Shown here piece by piece: positions 17,242-27,352 of a stretch of 64,000 nt of DNA. Origin of the DNA: Oribacterium asaccharolyticum ACB7 (GTDB taxonomy: Bacteria; Bacillota; Clostridia; Lachnospirales; Lachnospiraceae); assembly GCF_000238075.1 (NCBI RefSeq), contig NZ_JH414505.1, positions 190,047 to 254,046 on the forward strand. Reading direction: 5' to 3'. The position numbers and the translations under genes were made by a program. The notes under the pieces were generated by a model. That model did no database searches, was not told where the DNA came from, and saw only the letters and a program-made list of their open reading frames with translations. How positions within the stretch are numbered: the first letter of the stretch is position 1; each line of letters opens with the position of its first letter.

Positions 17242-17427
17242 TAAAGTGATTTTTGCAATATAGGTCTGAATGCGGGGTAGTCTGAGCCCGTCGGTACTTG
17301 CGAAAAACAAGAGAAACGCAGTTTTTCGCTTAGTATCCGTTACGTGGCGAAGCTAGCGAGAGCGTGCCCAAGTTCAGACCTATATTGCTAAGAAAATTAT
17401 TTTGATTTTTTACAGCCCCTTTTATGA
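17210..17427. repeat. MITE-like palindromic element, full copy 1
   Basis: Ends are inverted repeats starting TCATAAAAGGGGCTGTAAAA and continuing with ATCAAAATAAT and GCAATATAGGTCTGAA about 45 bases further in. The core (CCCGTCGGTACTTGCGAAAA ... CGCTTAGTATCCG ... GCGAGAGCG) forms its own hairpin. Total 218 bp; no ORF. It overlaps the rsmI 3' end on the left and ends 5 bases before the stop of the giant surface-protein gene on the right, so it probably also ends both convergent transcripts. A near-identical copy lies at 43111. Confidence 0.8.
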
Positions 17428-17431
17428 CTCT

Positions 17432-20400
17432 TTATGCCTCTTGCTTTTCTTTTTTCTTCCGTCTTAAGTACTCTTCCAAAAGAACGGCACTGAGCGCACA
17501 CATTCCGAGATAAACCGGCAATTGGCTCCGGTCTCCGGTAGCAACCCATCTGCCATAGATATCCATCTGTCCTCTTCGCATCGCACCAAGGATTTCTCCG
17601 ATGTAATTCAGTTCATCCAGGTCTTCTTGGCTTAATGTCCTGCTGGAACCGAGTACCTCCGCCAGACGGTCTGCAATCTCATCCCTGGTATAGCCGCCGC
17701 CGATTTCTCCCTTTTTCTTCTTGGGTCTGATGATTCTCCCCTTCTTGGAAATGGGCGTTTGGGAACTTTTATGCGGCAATCCGTACTTTTGCAAATAGCG
17801 GATGATTTCCGGATGCAATAAGCGTTTGGGGAAATAAATCGGATTTCCGTTTTTATCCAAACCGACAAAAATCAGTTCCACATCATCCGTTACTGCAGGA
17901 TTGTTTGGCTGTGTCTCCTCCACTCCCGGTTCACCGCCATTCGGTTTTTTCCCCGGAATCCTTCCGGTTTTGCTGACATGCGGACTACCTCCGCCATGGG
18001 ATTCTCTCGGATAAAGCAGCCACTGGAATGTCAGTTTCTCTATCATTTCTTCCCCTTCTCCCAAGACTCCTTCCTCATTCATCGGATAGTAGAGATCGGT
18101 CTGCAAATCTCGCTTTGTTCTGCGAATGTACAGCTCTTCTCCCTTGGAAAATGCCGTCTGGTATCTGGGACGAGTCGGATTTCTCAGGTCTCTTCCATAG
18201 GAAAGAACCTGCATTGTTCTGCTTCCGTCCGTTTCTTCCACAATACGGAAAGCCGTCTCCATACTCGGATTCTCATACTCTCTTTCTTCGGAAAGGTTTA
18301 AAAGCAGATAGTCTTGTGCCAGAGTCAGGTTCTCTATCGCGAGGTTTCCGTCCGCATCATTTTCAAAAACTTCCTGTAAAAGGTAGTCCTCTCCATGATA
18401 GGAAATAACGGTTTTCGGCACCCTTTCACGATATTCGGTCCCCTTCTCTATGCTGTCATCTTCTCCCTTCTCCCCTTTCAACAAATCCTTAAGGCTCCAG
18501 TCTTTCTTCATGTAAAGGGCATATTTCTGCTCCCCGACATCCTTTGTTCTGGTCTTAAAGTCCGTCGTATGGAAGGCAATTTTGTCCTTCTTCAATCCGT
18601 ATGTGAAAACAGGCTCTTCTCCCGGACTAAAACTTTCTTTTGCTCCGTCTTCTTCCTTTTCCACCGTAATATTGCTGTCGGAAGCCACCGTAATCTTGTA
18701 GAGTCCGATGCCGTCCGGGGAAAGATCCAGATTCTTCCTGCTATCCGGGTCTTCCGCTAAATTACTTGCACTGGCACGAAGATAATAGCTTTTTCCTCTT
18801 TCCAGTCCGAAGATGCTTAAACTTCCTTCGGCATAGGGACGATATCCGTTTCGCTTGGCGGCACGAATCTCTCCTGTCCGGACAGCGGAGTCTATCTTAT
18901 AGGTGGTAAATGCTGTCGGCGTGTTGACTCTATCTCCATTTACCGTAAGCTTCAGATTCGCAGGAATAGCCTGAAGTCCTGCCGAGTCTTCGGAAAGCAG
19001 GTAGGAAATACCGTAAAGCGGTAAAGCTTCCGTCTTTCCGACGCGTTCCTGATGTTCCACCCTTGCGGAAAACTGTAAAGCCGTACGCTCCCTGGCAAGG
19101 TCCAGGTAATTCCTGTCCACATGGGAAATGATGCTCTTATCCGCTTGGATAAGCTCTATACGGTTCTTATTGTTGATCTTAAACTGCAAATCCTTCATCG
19201 GACGAAGAGAGGAGGGAAGCATAGTTCCTTCCTTTATGGTATAGACCTGTCCGGCAAGAAGGTCTCCGGAAATCAGCACAGCCCCCGATTCCGTTCCGCT
19301 GCTTCCTGTCGTATACGTTTTCTCCGTTGATCCGTCACGGAAATTTCCGGAAATCGTGAAGCTATACGATTTCATTGCTTCCTTATTTTCCCAGTTTTCT
19401 ATTTTCTTATCTTCCGGCGAATAGGATAGCAAAGGATCGATGCCAAACATACTGATCTGAATTCCGTTTTTACTGTTTTCTTGCTGTGTTGTTACGGAAA
19501 GACTTGTAGCAGAAAACGTAAAAGGCTTCTTCTCATGCGATTTCCCGTAAAAATCGTCATCAATCAAATAGCCGCTCGGCTCCTGCAACTCCTTAATATA
19601 GTAATTCTTATACCAATCCAGTCCGGTAAACTGCAGTTCTCCGTTTCCGTTCGTAATCGCTGTATAGTCTGCACCGTTCCTCTGTACCGCTACCTTTCCG
19701 CTTGCACCGTCGGTATAGAGGCCGTACTTGGCACCGCTAAGTTTCTTCGTTGCATCGTGAGAATCCACCTTGATCAGCTTTAAAGTTCCCGGGATACGAT
19801 CATTTTGCGCAATCCCTTCTTCCTCTTTTGCCGGAATGCCATCTTCCACATCAAGACGGGATTTTAAAGACTGGGCCTTCAACTCCTGTCCCTGATCGGC
19901 ATTTCGCACAATAAAGACATACTTCTTTTTCTGTGCGCCTTCTTTCTGCAGGCTATAGCCGGTCGGCTCCTTTGTCTCTACAAAATAGTACACACCGACA
20001 GGAAGGCCTTCCGTCAGGGATTTTGACTCATAAACCTTGTTGACTTCTTTTTTAGCGGGCTTTTTCGTCGTAATCTTTCCGTCCTGATCCGTAGTGTATA
20101 CGCCCAGAGCTTTTGCATTTTCGGTTTCGGATCTAGCCAGGAAATTAAAGTAATCCGGAGTGATACTCAGCTTGTTTCCGTAGTAGGCTTCGAGTCCCTC
20201 CGCATTCAGCCTACGATCGGAATTCTTCACCTGATAAAGCGTAAACTCCGCCCCCGCCAAAGCTTTAAAATCCGTACCGCCCTCTGTGGTCGGAAGTGCA
20301 TCCAGCTTCTGCAAAGTAGCATGTGCCAGAACACGGGTTGCCCGAATCGTCAGCGTCTTTTTATTTGCGGAAACCGTTCCGGAAAGTCCTCTTTCCTTGA

Positions 20401-23400
20401 CCTTCTCCATGCTTTTTCCGTCAGGACTTACTTTAAAAAGAACGTAATCACTGTTCTCTCCTTGCTGATTCTTACTCTGTACGTAAAGGATAGACTGCTG
20501 CTTTCTTTCCAGACGGTAGTAGCCGTCCGCTTCCAGCTTGTTAACGGTATTATTTGTCCAAGAAGTAATCGGGGGCAAGTTTAGCCATTCTCCATGCTCC
20601 TTAGAAGGATAGATCACAAATTCGGTATCCAAAACGGCATAGTTATTTTGATCTTTCTCATCAAAACTGAAGGAAGTCGGCTGATTTTTCATCTTTAAGG
20701 TATTTCCGGCTACTCCAAAATTCCCCAGATTCTCCGGGCCTGCAGGTACAATACCGCTTCCGTCGGCCTTTAAGCTAAAGCCGCCCTTCGCTCCGATTTC
20801 ATAGCCCTTCGGTGCGCTCATCTCTTCGATTGTGTACTTGGTTTTTCCGTCTGCTTTCAACACGCCTTCCAAACTGAAGCCGTTCCCCGTAAGATTGTTT
20901 TTATCTATTGTGATGTAAGCATTTGCCCCGTCTTCCACAAGGGTATAAGTCGCCGCTCCGTCCCCCTTTAAGAAGTCTTCCTTCTTTCCGCGCAAACGGA
21001 ACTCTCCCTCTTTCAAGTTTACGGAGTTATTTTCATTCCACTTTTCAAAACTGAACTTAGAGGGATAGTTCTGCATCGCAATCGGCGCCGTAATGGTGGC
21101 CCCGTTATAAATTACTTCCGCCTGGTTCTCTCCTGCACCCTGATTGTCTTTTACTTCAAACTGAATTTTCGACGAAAGTGTATAGCCCTCTTCCGTCTTG
21201 ATTTCCTCCAGTTCATACTTTCCCCAGGGGAGGTCTTTAAAGCGCAGATTGGCTACTCCGTTTACGGAAGGCGCAGTCTGAAGCTCTTCCACGGTATCTG
21301 CAGCATTTAAGTCGGCATACTGATACTCCCCTTCAGAAAGCTTCTTTAACTTTAAAACGCGCTTCTCCGTATTGTCATTCTTCTTCGGGAAAATGGACAA
21401 CTTGAAAACGGCTGTATAGTTATTTCGGTTTCCCTGATTTTTTCCGGTATAACGCGAGGTAAAACTTAGAGCATGCTCTTCAAAATGCTTCTGAATCGTC
21501 AGTTCCCCTGTCTTGTAAGTCTTACGCTCACGCTCGTCTGTAAAGAGCTCTCCCTTTTTCTCCTCTATTCCAAGTATATTCCGGGTAAGGGGATAGATAT
21601 CCTTGAAATATTTTTCTCCGGTGTTAATCCGATACGTTCCGTACTGTGTCTTATCCAGACTATAGCCTGCGGGAGCCTTTAGCTCCATAATATAGTATTC
21701 CTTATTCCGATCTCCGGCTAAGCTGATTTCTCCCTTGTCATCGGTATCCTGAATATCTTCTGCCAGACCCAGAACTTTCTCGTCATCCGAAGCGGCAAGC
21801 GCAGTATTCAGTTCAGACAAATCGTCCTTTAAGAAGAGTCCGTATCTTGCCTTTGCAAGCGGAAGCTTTGCGGAAAGAGAATCCACCTTCTTCATATTAA
21901 ACTGCACTTTAGAGCTGGAGGAACTCCAGTCCATATTTTTATTCAAATCCACTATGGCGATGCTCTTACTCTGGCCCTTATCCGTTATGGTATTCTCCGC
22001 CCGCGTTATGGCACTCTCTCCTTTGACCATTTTAATATAGGTTCTATAGGTCAGGATGTAACTCTTATCCGTATTATTCGGAAGGGTAATTTCCAATGCC
22101 GTGGTATACGCTTCCTTCGAAGCACTCGTATAATTTCTTTTTCGCTCCGCCTTCCAGACTCCGGTGCCCTTGGGAAGCGGAGTAAGCCCCTCCGGGGTAT
22201 CCGGCAACTTGGCCGTTCCGGAAACGTGCCCGACCTCATAAAGCTGCACGGAATCCAAATCCAGGAAGGTTTTATCCTGAATTTCATCCCTCAGAATGCA
22301 GGAGCCGGAAAGCTTTGCTCCGAGCGGGTTGATTTTCACCGTCCAATTAACGACATTGGTCTTTTTTCCCGCCTCTTCTCCCTGTTTTCCCGTCTTTTTC
22401 AGGATTTCATTCCATAAATTCTCCGTGTTTGCATGCCCTTCCGCCGTCACGGTCACCGCCGTATTGGACGGATTACTAACCTGACTCGTCGGGAAAGTCG
22501 TGGACTCCAGTTTCGCCGTATTTCCGGCGTAGATTTCCATATCCTGCAGCGAGTCCGTACCGGAAAATTGATAGAGGCGCTTCCGCCCTTCTTCATTTAA
22601 ATAGGCATAAACATCCAGTTCCAGCCGGTTCTCTAAAGGCTGATTCAAGGCCACTTTTACCAACTTATGCGTATCATCGATCGTAAGCTCGGATGCGGAA
22701 AGCTTCTGCTCGCCGCCCGCCTTATGAATAATAGCCTTTGTCGGATATTTGGGGTCGTTGGAATCGGTTATCGTGAAGTACTCTGCCGAAAGTGCAGTCG
22801 CCCCCGTTCCGTCCTTCTTTCTAAACTTAAAAATAGTGGAGAGGTCGTCCGTAAGAACCACGTTTTCCAGACCCTTATACTCGTCATTGTTTGCGTTAAT
22901 GGTGAAATGGAAATACGCTCTCTGCTCCTGATCATCGTAAAAAGTCTTGATTTCCTTCCTCAGAAGATCGTTTGAATGGCTTTGCTTTACCTCCTCGGAT
23001 TGCATTTCATGCCGCAGTAATGTTCCCTGGTAAATAGCCAGTGTAGCTTTATTCTTATACTCATGGGCCTCTTTATTGTGCCCGATATAATGCAATGCCT
23101 TTGTATGGTAGCTTATTTTCAGCTTGGACAAGTCCAAAGGCACGGAACTTCCTACTTTTTCCGCTGTGATTTGCAGCACACCGCCGGCCGTATTGGGTGT
23201 AGCACTCGGCGTATAGCGCACAGTAAGATTCGCAAGGCTTACTCCCCCGCTTACTATCGTATCCGTCTTATCGGCACTGTCAAAGTTCGCTACGGGTTCA
23301 TCCCTTAAAATGTCCGTACCCTTGTAAGAAATACTGAGATCCGCTAAGGCACTGTCTCCCGTGATGTTATCCGTAACGATCGCTTTATCGTAGTCGTCTC

Positions 23401-25825
23401 CTCTTGTGGATACATCCAGACTCCAGCCCATAAGAGCCTTATCCTTATTCCAACTGCCTGCCGTTTTCTTGATAAAAGCTTTGTGGAAGGGCACGTTGGC
23501 AATCGAAGGAATCTGCGTCACACCGAAAGAGCCTCCGTCCGAAAGGGGATATTCCACCTCTACATGAGCCGTATTTTTAACCTGTGCTCCGGTAGCGGAA
23601 GGCTCCTCTGCGCCTTCCTCCACCTTGGTCCGGAAGCTGATGCGATAAGCCTGATCAAAGCCGGTTCCGAAATTCACCCTAAGCTCATTTCCTCCTCCGA
23701 TATTGCTGGGAGAAATGACATAGTCTACCGTGCTCGCATGCCCGTCGGATCCGCCGCCCGGGATGCTTTTCTCCCGGTTTCCCTGGTTTAGAATAAGGAT
23801 TTTCTTCGGTCCGTTCAGACTTTCAATCTTGATTCCCTGCACTTCGTCTACAATCAGCCCGGAACTCAGACTATCCACAACCGCCACTTTATGCGCATAA
23901 GCACGATTCGTATTAAAATCCATCTGCCAGCTGATATACTTTCCTTCAGTCTGACCGCCTTCTTTTTTCAGCTCCACTTTCTTGACGCTCATATCCGCAA
24001 CAGCTTCCGTATGCGTCTTCGTCGGATCCGATACCAGACGGGAAGGATCCTCATGACTGAGCTCCACCTTATTTTGCTCTACATTTTGCGGATCTGTATA
24101 GATCTTCTTTGTTAAGCCGGTCGTGAAAATGATTTTTTGCGGTGCACGAATAGGCTCTCCCTCTTTCGGGAAAGTAAAGGAATAAGTACCCTTTGTATTC
24201 TTGCTTTCTTCTATGGCTTCTTTAATGTTGATATTGGAGCTTGTCGCCGGATTTTGCCACTCCGCATCCAGGAATTTTAAACGATTTTCATCAAAAATAT
24301 CTGTCACGGTGAGGCCATTCAGTTTCGCGCCCTTGCTTTCCGTTCCGACTTCAATCGTCCACCGAATCTTTCCCTCCTTTTGGAGATTTTCAGCGGTCTT
24401 CTTTACGCCGGAAATGAGTTCCGGAATCGCCGGAAATTGCATCACATGTGTCTTTCCCGGGATATTGATTTCTACGGAGGTCTCTCCCTCCGCCTTAATC
24501 TTGTCAGGATTTAAGCGGAACTTTAAAGGGATATTTTTCAAAATATCCCGGATATTTTCATCCTCTATTCCCTCGGTGAATTGCAACTGAAGTTCGTAAT
24601 GATTGCTTACCTTCTTAACTTCGTATTGAAAAACCTTCTTCCCGTCTTTGTTGTATACACCGCTGTCTGCAATAGAGGGATCCGTCGGGGAGGGATTCAC
24701 ATGCACGGCCTGCAAAAGTTCCGGAAACGGAATCCGAATGGTATCTCCATTTTTAATGCTTCGATTATTCTTCACTTCAAAGTAAAGTGACATTTCCACC
24801 GTATCCAGATTCAGAGGGTTATAACTCTTGTTGATTTTCCAGTTCGTCTTTCCGCCTGCCTCCGTCGCGGTGAAGTCGGAATCCGTCGTTTCACCACTAA
24901 GACGTCCGGTAAGATTTTTCAGACTAAAGCTGACATCTTTTCTGATTCGTTCTTCTCCTGTTGTACCCGCCCTATAAAAGGAAACAACGGAAAAGCTGTC
25001 CAAACTGAATTCCAGCTTGTCCCGCTTATCGCCGAGATACTTCTTTCCTTCTTTTACGGAAAGCGCCTCTACCTCGATATCCTCCTTCTTCACGTCCAGA
25101 ATATCCAAGGTACTGATGCCGTCTTCCTTCTTTTCCTTCTTTAAGGGTAAATGCGTCGCCTGAAGCTCTCCCTTTCCTTCCAGAGGCTTACGAAAGGAAA
25201 ATTTCAGATCGACCGTTCCCCGGTTCGGCTCGATTTCCTCGTATTCTCCCGTTTTTTCTTCCGTCAAAAAGAAGCCTATATCATATAGGCGCAGGTCCCC
25301 CGCCCGGAAGTCCTCCTCATGCTCCGTAAGCGCTTCAGTATAGGCACTGTATTGCTCCGGTCTTTCTTCTTCCTTAATCGGGCGCACCAGAAAAACCACT
25401 CCCTTCGGCAGGCTTTCCGGCACGGAAAGAGTGGCATTGACCGTAATCTCCTCATCCTCATACTTGAAGCTTTTGATTTGATTGGCTTCCATATAGGAAG
25501 GACTGGTCAAATCCTGCTCCGGATCGGATGTGTTTTTCTCTTTTTCCTTTTTGCTCTCGGCATTCATTCCCTGATAAAGGGAATCCTCAAAGCTTTCTCC
25601 GGATCCTTCCGTAAGAGCTTCTTTTTCCGCAAGAGTAAAGTCTTCGGCACTTCCGCCTTCTCCTACGAAAGCTTCGCCGCTTCCGCTGTCTTCTCCCTGC
25701 GGATTCAAAACAAAATCCTGCTCCGAATCCTGCATTGCGAGCACCGGAATCTGCTCCTCTCCCACTGCTATGATGCTTTGCATCACAATCATTAACGCCA
25801 AAAATAAGGAAAATACACGTCTCAT
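17432..25825 (-). CDS. Giant cell-surface adhesin (repeated collagen-binding-type and Cna-B/SpaA domains)
   Basis: About 2,797 residues. Start at ATG 25825: it gives a clean signal peptide (MRRVFSLFLALMIVMQSIIA); the frame stays open to a TTG at 25951, so a longer basic leader is possible. Order: acidic low-complexity stretch (to ~110), a beta-rich domain (~115-285), then repeated blocks with the pattern W-x-hydrophobic-x ... G/A ... D ending in V-T/L-D-x-(L/I) at roughly 490, 640, 805, 980 and 1165, like the collagen-binding/adhesin domains of Gram-positive MSCRAMMs. Next come prealbumin-like Cna-B/SpaA modules from ~1310 to ~2450 (KYGLYTDG, YYIKELQEPSGY, YYIMELKAPAGYSLD), which in the family often form isopeptide bonds. 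A Gly/Pro linker (~2605) leads to a helical module and the anchor VATGDRS, membrane segment, RRKKKEK. No canonical LPxTG. Confidence 0.88.
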   Translation of the reverse strand: MRRVFSLFLALMIVMQSIIAVGEEQIPVLAMQDSEQDFVLNPQGEDSGSGEAFVGEGGSAEDFTLAEKEALTEGSGESFEDSLYQGMNAESKKEKEKNTSDPEQDLTSPSYMEANQIKSFKYEDEEITVNATLSVPESLPKGVVFLVRPIKEEERPEQYSAYTEALTEHEEDFRAGDLRLYDIGFFLTEEKTGEYEEIEPNRGTVDLKFSFRKPLEGKGELQATHLPLKKEKKEDGISTLDILDVKKEDIEVEALSVKEGKKYLGDKRDKLEFSLDSFSVVSFYRAGTTGEERIRKDVSFSLKNLTGRLSGETTDSDFTATEAGGKTNWKINKSYNPLNLDTVEMSLYFEVKNNRSIKNGDTIRIPFPELLQAVHVNPSPTDPSIADSGVYNKDGKKVFQYEVKKVSNHYELQLQFTEGIEDENIRDILKNIPLKFRLNPDKIKAEGETSVEINIPGKTHVMQFPAIPELISGVKKTAENLQKEGKIRWTIEVGTESKGAKLNGLTVTDIFDENRLKFLDAEWQNPATSSNINIKEAIEESKNTKGTYSFTFPKEGEPIRAPQKIIFTTGLTKKIYTDPQNVEQNKVELSHEDPSRLVSDPTKTHTEAVADMSVKKVELKKEGGQTEGKYISWQMDFNTNRAYAHKVAVVDSLSSGLIVDEVQGIKIESLNGPKKILILNQGNREKSIPGGGSDGHASTVDYVISPSNIGGGNELRVNFGTGFDQAYRISFRTKVEEGAEEPSATGAQVKNTAHVEVEYPLSDGGSFGVTQIPSIANVPFHKAFIKKTAGSWNKDKALMGWSLDVSTRGDDYDKAIVTDNITGDSALADLSISYKGTDILRDEPVANFDSADKTDTIVSGGVSLANLTVRYTPSATPNTAGGVLQITAEKVGSSVPLDLSKLKISYHTKALHYIGHNKEAHEYKNKATLAIYQGTLLRHEMQSEEVKQSHSNDLLRKEIKTFYDDQEQRAYFHFTINANNDEYKGLENVVLTDDLSTIFKFRKKDGTGATALSAEYFTITDSNDPKYPTKAIIHKAGGEQKLSASELTIDDTHKLVKVALNQPLENRLELDVYAYLNEEGRKRLYQFSGTDSLQDMEIYAGNTAKLESTTFPTSQVSNPSNTAVTVTAEGHANTENLWNEILKKTGKQGEEAGKKTNVVNWTVKINPLGAKLSGSCILRDEIQDKTFLDLDSVQLYEVGHVSGTAKLPDTPEGLTPLPKGTGVWKAERKRNYTSASKEAYTTALEITLPNNTDKSYILTYRTYIKMVKGESAITRAENTITDKGQSKSIAIVDLNKNMDWSSSSSKVQFNMKKVDSLSAKLPLAKARYGLFLKDDLSELNTALAASDDEKVLGLAEDIQDTDDKGEISLAGDRNKEYYIMELKAPAGYSLDKTQYGTYRINTGEKYFKDIYPLTRNILGIEEKKGELFTDERERKTYKTGELTIQKHFEEHALSFTSRYTGKNQGNRNNYTAVFKLSIFPKKNDNTEKRVLKLKKLSEGEYQYADLNAADTVEELQTAPSVNGVANLRFKDLPWGKYELEEIKTEEGYTLSSKIQFEVKDNQGAGENQAEVIYNGATITAPIAMQNYPSKFSFEKWNENNSVNLKEGEFRLRGKKEDFLKGDGAATYTLVEDGANAYITIDKNNLTGNGFSLEGVLKADGKTKYTIEEMSAPKGYEIGAKGGFSLKADGSGIVPAGPENLGNFGVAGNTLKMKNQPTSFSFDEKDQNNYAVLDTEFVIYPSKEHGEWLNLPPITSWTNNTVNKLEADGYYRLERKQQSILYVQSKNQQGENSDYVLFKVSPDGKSMEKVKERGLSGTVSANKKTLTIRATRVLAHATLQKLDALPTTEGGTDFKALAGAEFTLYQVKNSDRRLNAEGLEAYYGNKLSITPDYFNFLARSETENAKALGVYTTDQDGKITTKKPAKKEVNKVYESKSLTEGLPVGVYYFVETKEPTGYSLQKEGAQKKKYVFIVRNADQGQELKAQSLKSRLDVEDGIPAKEEEGIAQNDRIPGTLKLIKVDSHDATKKLSGAKYGLYTDGASGKVAVQRNGADYTAITNGNGELQFTGLDWYKNYYIKELQEPSGYLIDDDFYGKSHEKKPFTFSATSLSVTTQQENSKNGIQISMFGIDPLLSYSPEDKKIENWENKEAMKSYSFTISGNFRDGSTEKTYTTGSSGTESGAVLISGDLLAGQVYTIKEGTMLPSSLRPMKDLQFKINNKNRIELIQADKSIISHVDRNYLDLARERTALQFSARVEHQERVGKTEALPLYGISYLLSEDSAGLQAIPANLKLTVNGDRVNTPTAFTTYKIDSAVRTGEIRAAKRNGYRPYAEGSLSIFGLERGKSYYLRASASNLAEDPDSRKNLDLSPDGIGLYKITVASDSNITVEKEEDGAKESFSPGEEPVFTYGLKKDKIAFHTTDFKTRTKDVGEQKYALYMKKDWSLKDLLKGEKGEDDSIEKGTEYRERVPKTVISYHGEDYLLQEVFENDADGNLAIENLTLAQDYLLLNLSEEREYENPSMETAFRIVEETDGSRTMQVLSYGRDLRNPTRPRYQTAFSKGEELYIRRTKRDLQTDLYYPMNEEGVLGEGEEMIEKLTFQWLLYPRESHGGGSPHVSKTGRIPGKKPNGGEPGVEETQPNNPAVTDDVELIFVGLDKNGNPIYFPKRLLHPEIIRYLQKYGLPHKSSQTPISKKGRIIRPKKKKGEIGGGYTRDEIADRLAEVLGSSRTLSQEDLDELNYIGEILGAMRRGQMDIYGRWVATGDRSQLPVYLGMCALSAVLLEEYLRRKKKEKQEA

Positions 25826-26080
25826 ATTACCCATCCTTAGAGCAAATCGATACTGCCGGTTCCCTCCTGCAGTATACCCGTTAATAGTTTCACCCGTCTT
25901 TTTTGACTGGTTTTTTTGCTTTAAAAACAAGACCGGATTTTTACGCTTCAACTAATTAAAAATATTTAAATTAGTGTGCTTTTCTAAATATCACCTCATT
26001 TTATCGACCGAATTTATACAAATATAATAATAAAAGGCAAGTAAAAGGAAAAACAAGTTAAAAGAAAATCTTTGGCAAGC

Positions 26081-26115
26081 AAAAAGCAGAAGCCGAGCAC
26101 GCTTCTGCTTTTCTT
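26081..26115. terminator. Bidirectional terminator-like hairpin
   Basis: AAAAGCAGAAGC and GCTTCTGCTTTT form a 12-bp stem around CGAGCAC, with T-rich sequence on both strands. It lies upstream of the giant adhesin and downstream of the AbiE region. Confidence 0.6.
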
Positions 26116-26281
26116 TCCGCCTTAAAGACGGACACTTAAGTTGAGTCTATTTATTTCAGGAGATTCCCGCTTTATCGTGCTTATGGTCAGGAGGACACGA
26201 CAAAGGGATTTGTTATGAATTCTTAAGTCATGCTGCATAAGGGACGGTAATTCTCTTAGGTGGCAAAACCCTTATTCACAA

Positions 26282-26320
26282 CAGTTAGTTTTATCTAACT
26301 GCAGTTATATTACACTAACT
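26282..26320. promoter_or_regulatory. Orphan double-palindrome operator
   Basis: CAGTTAG/CTAACTG (7-bp arms, 6-base spacer; 26282-26301) joins at TAACTGCAGTTA to a second half, CAGTTAT ... ACTAACT (26302-26320), making a nested symmetric site. This is what a TetR-type operator pair looks like, but no gene starts next to it on either strand. The rest of 25952-26497 holds two terminators and no ORF I would call. Confidence 0.5.
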
Positions 26321-26452
26321 ATTTTTTTCTGTCAAGCAATTTTTTTATTTTTTTCAAAACGAGTGTTACTGTCAAGTAATCGTTGGCAACTCCATCATAC
26401 AGACTAAGGAATGTCTTGCTTTGGTTTAGGCTCTGCCTCAAAGACACACTAC

Positions 26453-26491
26453 AAAAAAAGAGCCGGTGCAACCCTAAAGACCATACCGACC
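26453..26491 (-). terminator. Terminator of the abiE pair
   Basis: Minus strand: GGTCGGT pairs with ACCGGCT (wobble pairs included) around a 17-base loop and is followed by CTTTTTTT, just after the AbiEii stop. Confidence 0.6.
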
Positions 26492-26497
26492 ATAATA

Positions 26498-27352
26498 CTA
26501 TTTAGTATCATCATTCACATTTAATACAGTACCTATTTCTTCATAGACTGATATAGTATCTAAGAAATCAACATCTTTAGAATACGGGTTATTCTGTGTG
26601 TATTTTTTCCATAGTTCTTTTGGTGTTTCACTTTCCCGGAATAACTCTACGATTTCCTTATACTGTAAAGCTGTTTCAAAAGAACCTCTGTATTTACTCG
26701 TTCTTTCTATTGCTTTTCTTAATATGTCTTTATCAATTTTATCTTTATAAATGCTGTATATCATATACAAATCATAGAAATCCCTTGCTCTTGTTGTGGT
26801 AATATTTCTGCTTGAAATAGTTTCAAATTTTTCAGCGAGTATAGTTTCTATGGTATAGGTCATAATCGGTATTGTACCTTCTTCTAAGATTCTTGAATAG
26901 GAATAATTCATTTCTCTTGGAGTAATAACATCTCCTGTCGTTATATCTATATTTAAGGTTGCATTTATTTTCCCAAAAATGCAGGATATGCTTGCACAAA
27001 AATCTTCATACACATCTTCCTGTCTTATTGGCGATAATTTAATCAGCTTATATTCAATATCTGCATCAATTTCAATCGCTAATATTTCATTTAAAATATT
27101 TGATATAGACTCTTCATTTAGCGGAATGCCTCTAAGCGTGGTATCCATATCCATCGTACTACGCATATCAACACCGATAAGAGAGGAGATAAGAAGTCCG
27201 CCTTTTAATATAAAATTCTCACTATATTTTGATTTTGAGAGTTTTTCAAGTATTCCTTCAAACAAGCACATCTGAAGCAGAGAGTTCGGATTAACTCCCG
27301 TTTTCTTAGATATGTTCCTAATCGCTCCTTTTATCTGTTCCGATGTTTTCAT
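26498..27352 (-). CDS. AbiEii/AbiGii-type nucleotidyltransferase toxin
   Basis: 284 residues. Nucleotidyltransferase-like toxin of the type IV AbiE system. Visible: the FILKGGLLISSLIG block, R-S-T-M-D-M-D-T-T with the catalytic DxD, the LNIDITTGD strand, and the conserved YTIETILAEKFETISSR and RARDFYDLYMIY blocks (the lysine and RDxxDLY signature of the family). Its ATG overlaps the AbiEi stop by four bases. Clearly more AT-rich than the flanking housekeeping genes, which points to transfer. In this family the toxin stalls growth and blocks phage. Confidence 0.9.
   Translation of the reverse strand: MKTSEQIKGAIRNISKKTGVNPNSLLQMCLFEGILEKLSKSKYSENFILKGGLLISSLIGVDMRSTMDMDTTLRGIPLNEESISNILNEILAIEIDADIEYKLIKLSPIRQEDVYEDFCASISCIFGKINATLNIDITTGDVITPREMNYSYSRILEEGTIPIMTYTIETILAEKFETISSRNITTTRARDFYDLYMIYSIYKDKIDKDILRKAIERTSKYRGSFETALQYKEIVELFRESETPKELWKKYTQNNPYSKDVDFLDTISVYEEIGTVLNVNDDTK

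Noticed and set aside
17432..17560. LPxTG cell-wall sorting signal in the giant adhesin
   Set aside because: QLPVYLG is present but lacks the T-G; only a variant VATGDRS motif can be supported.
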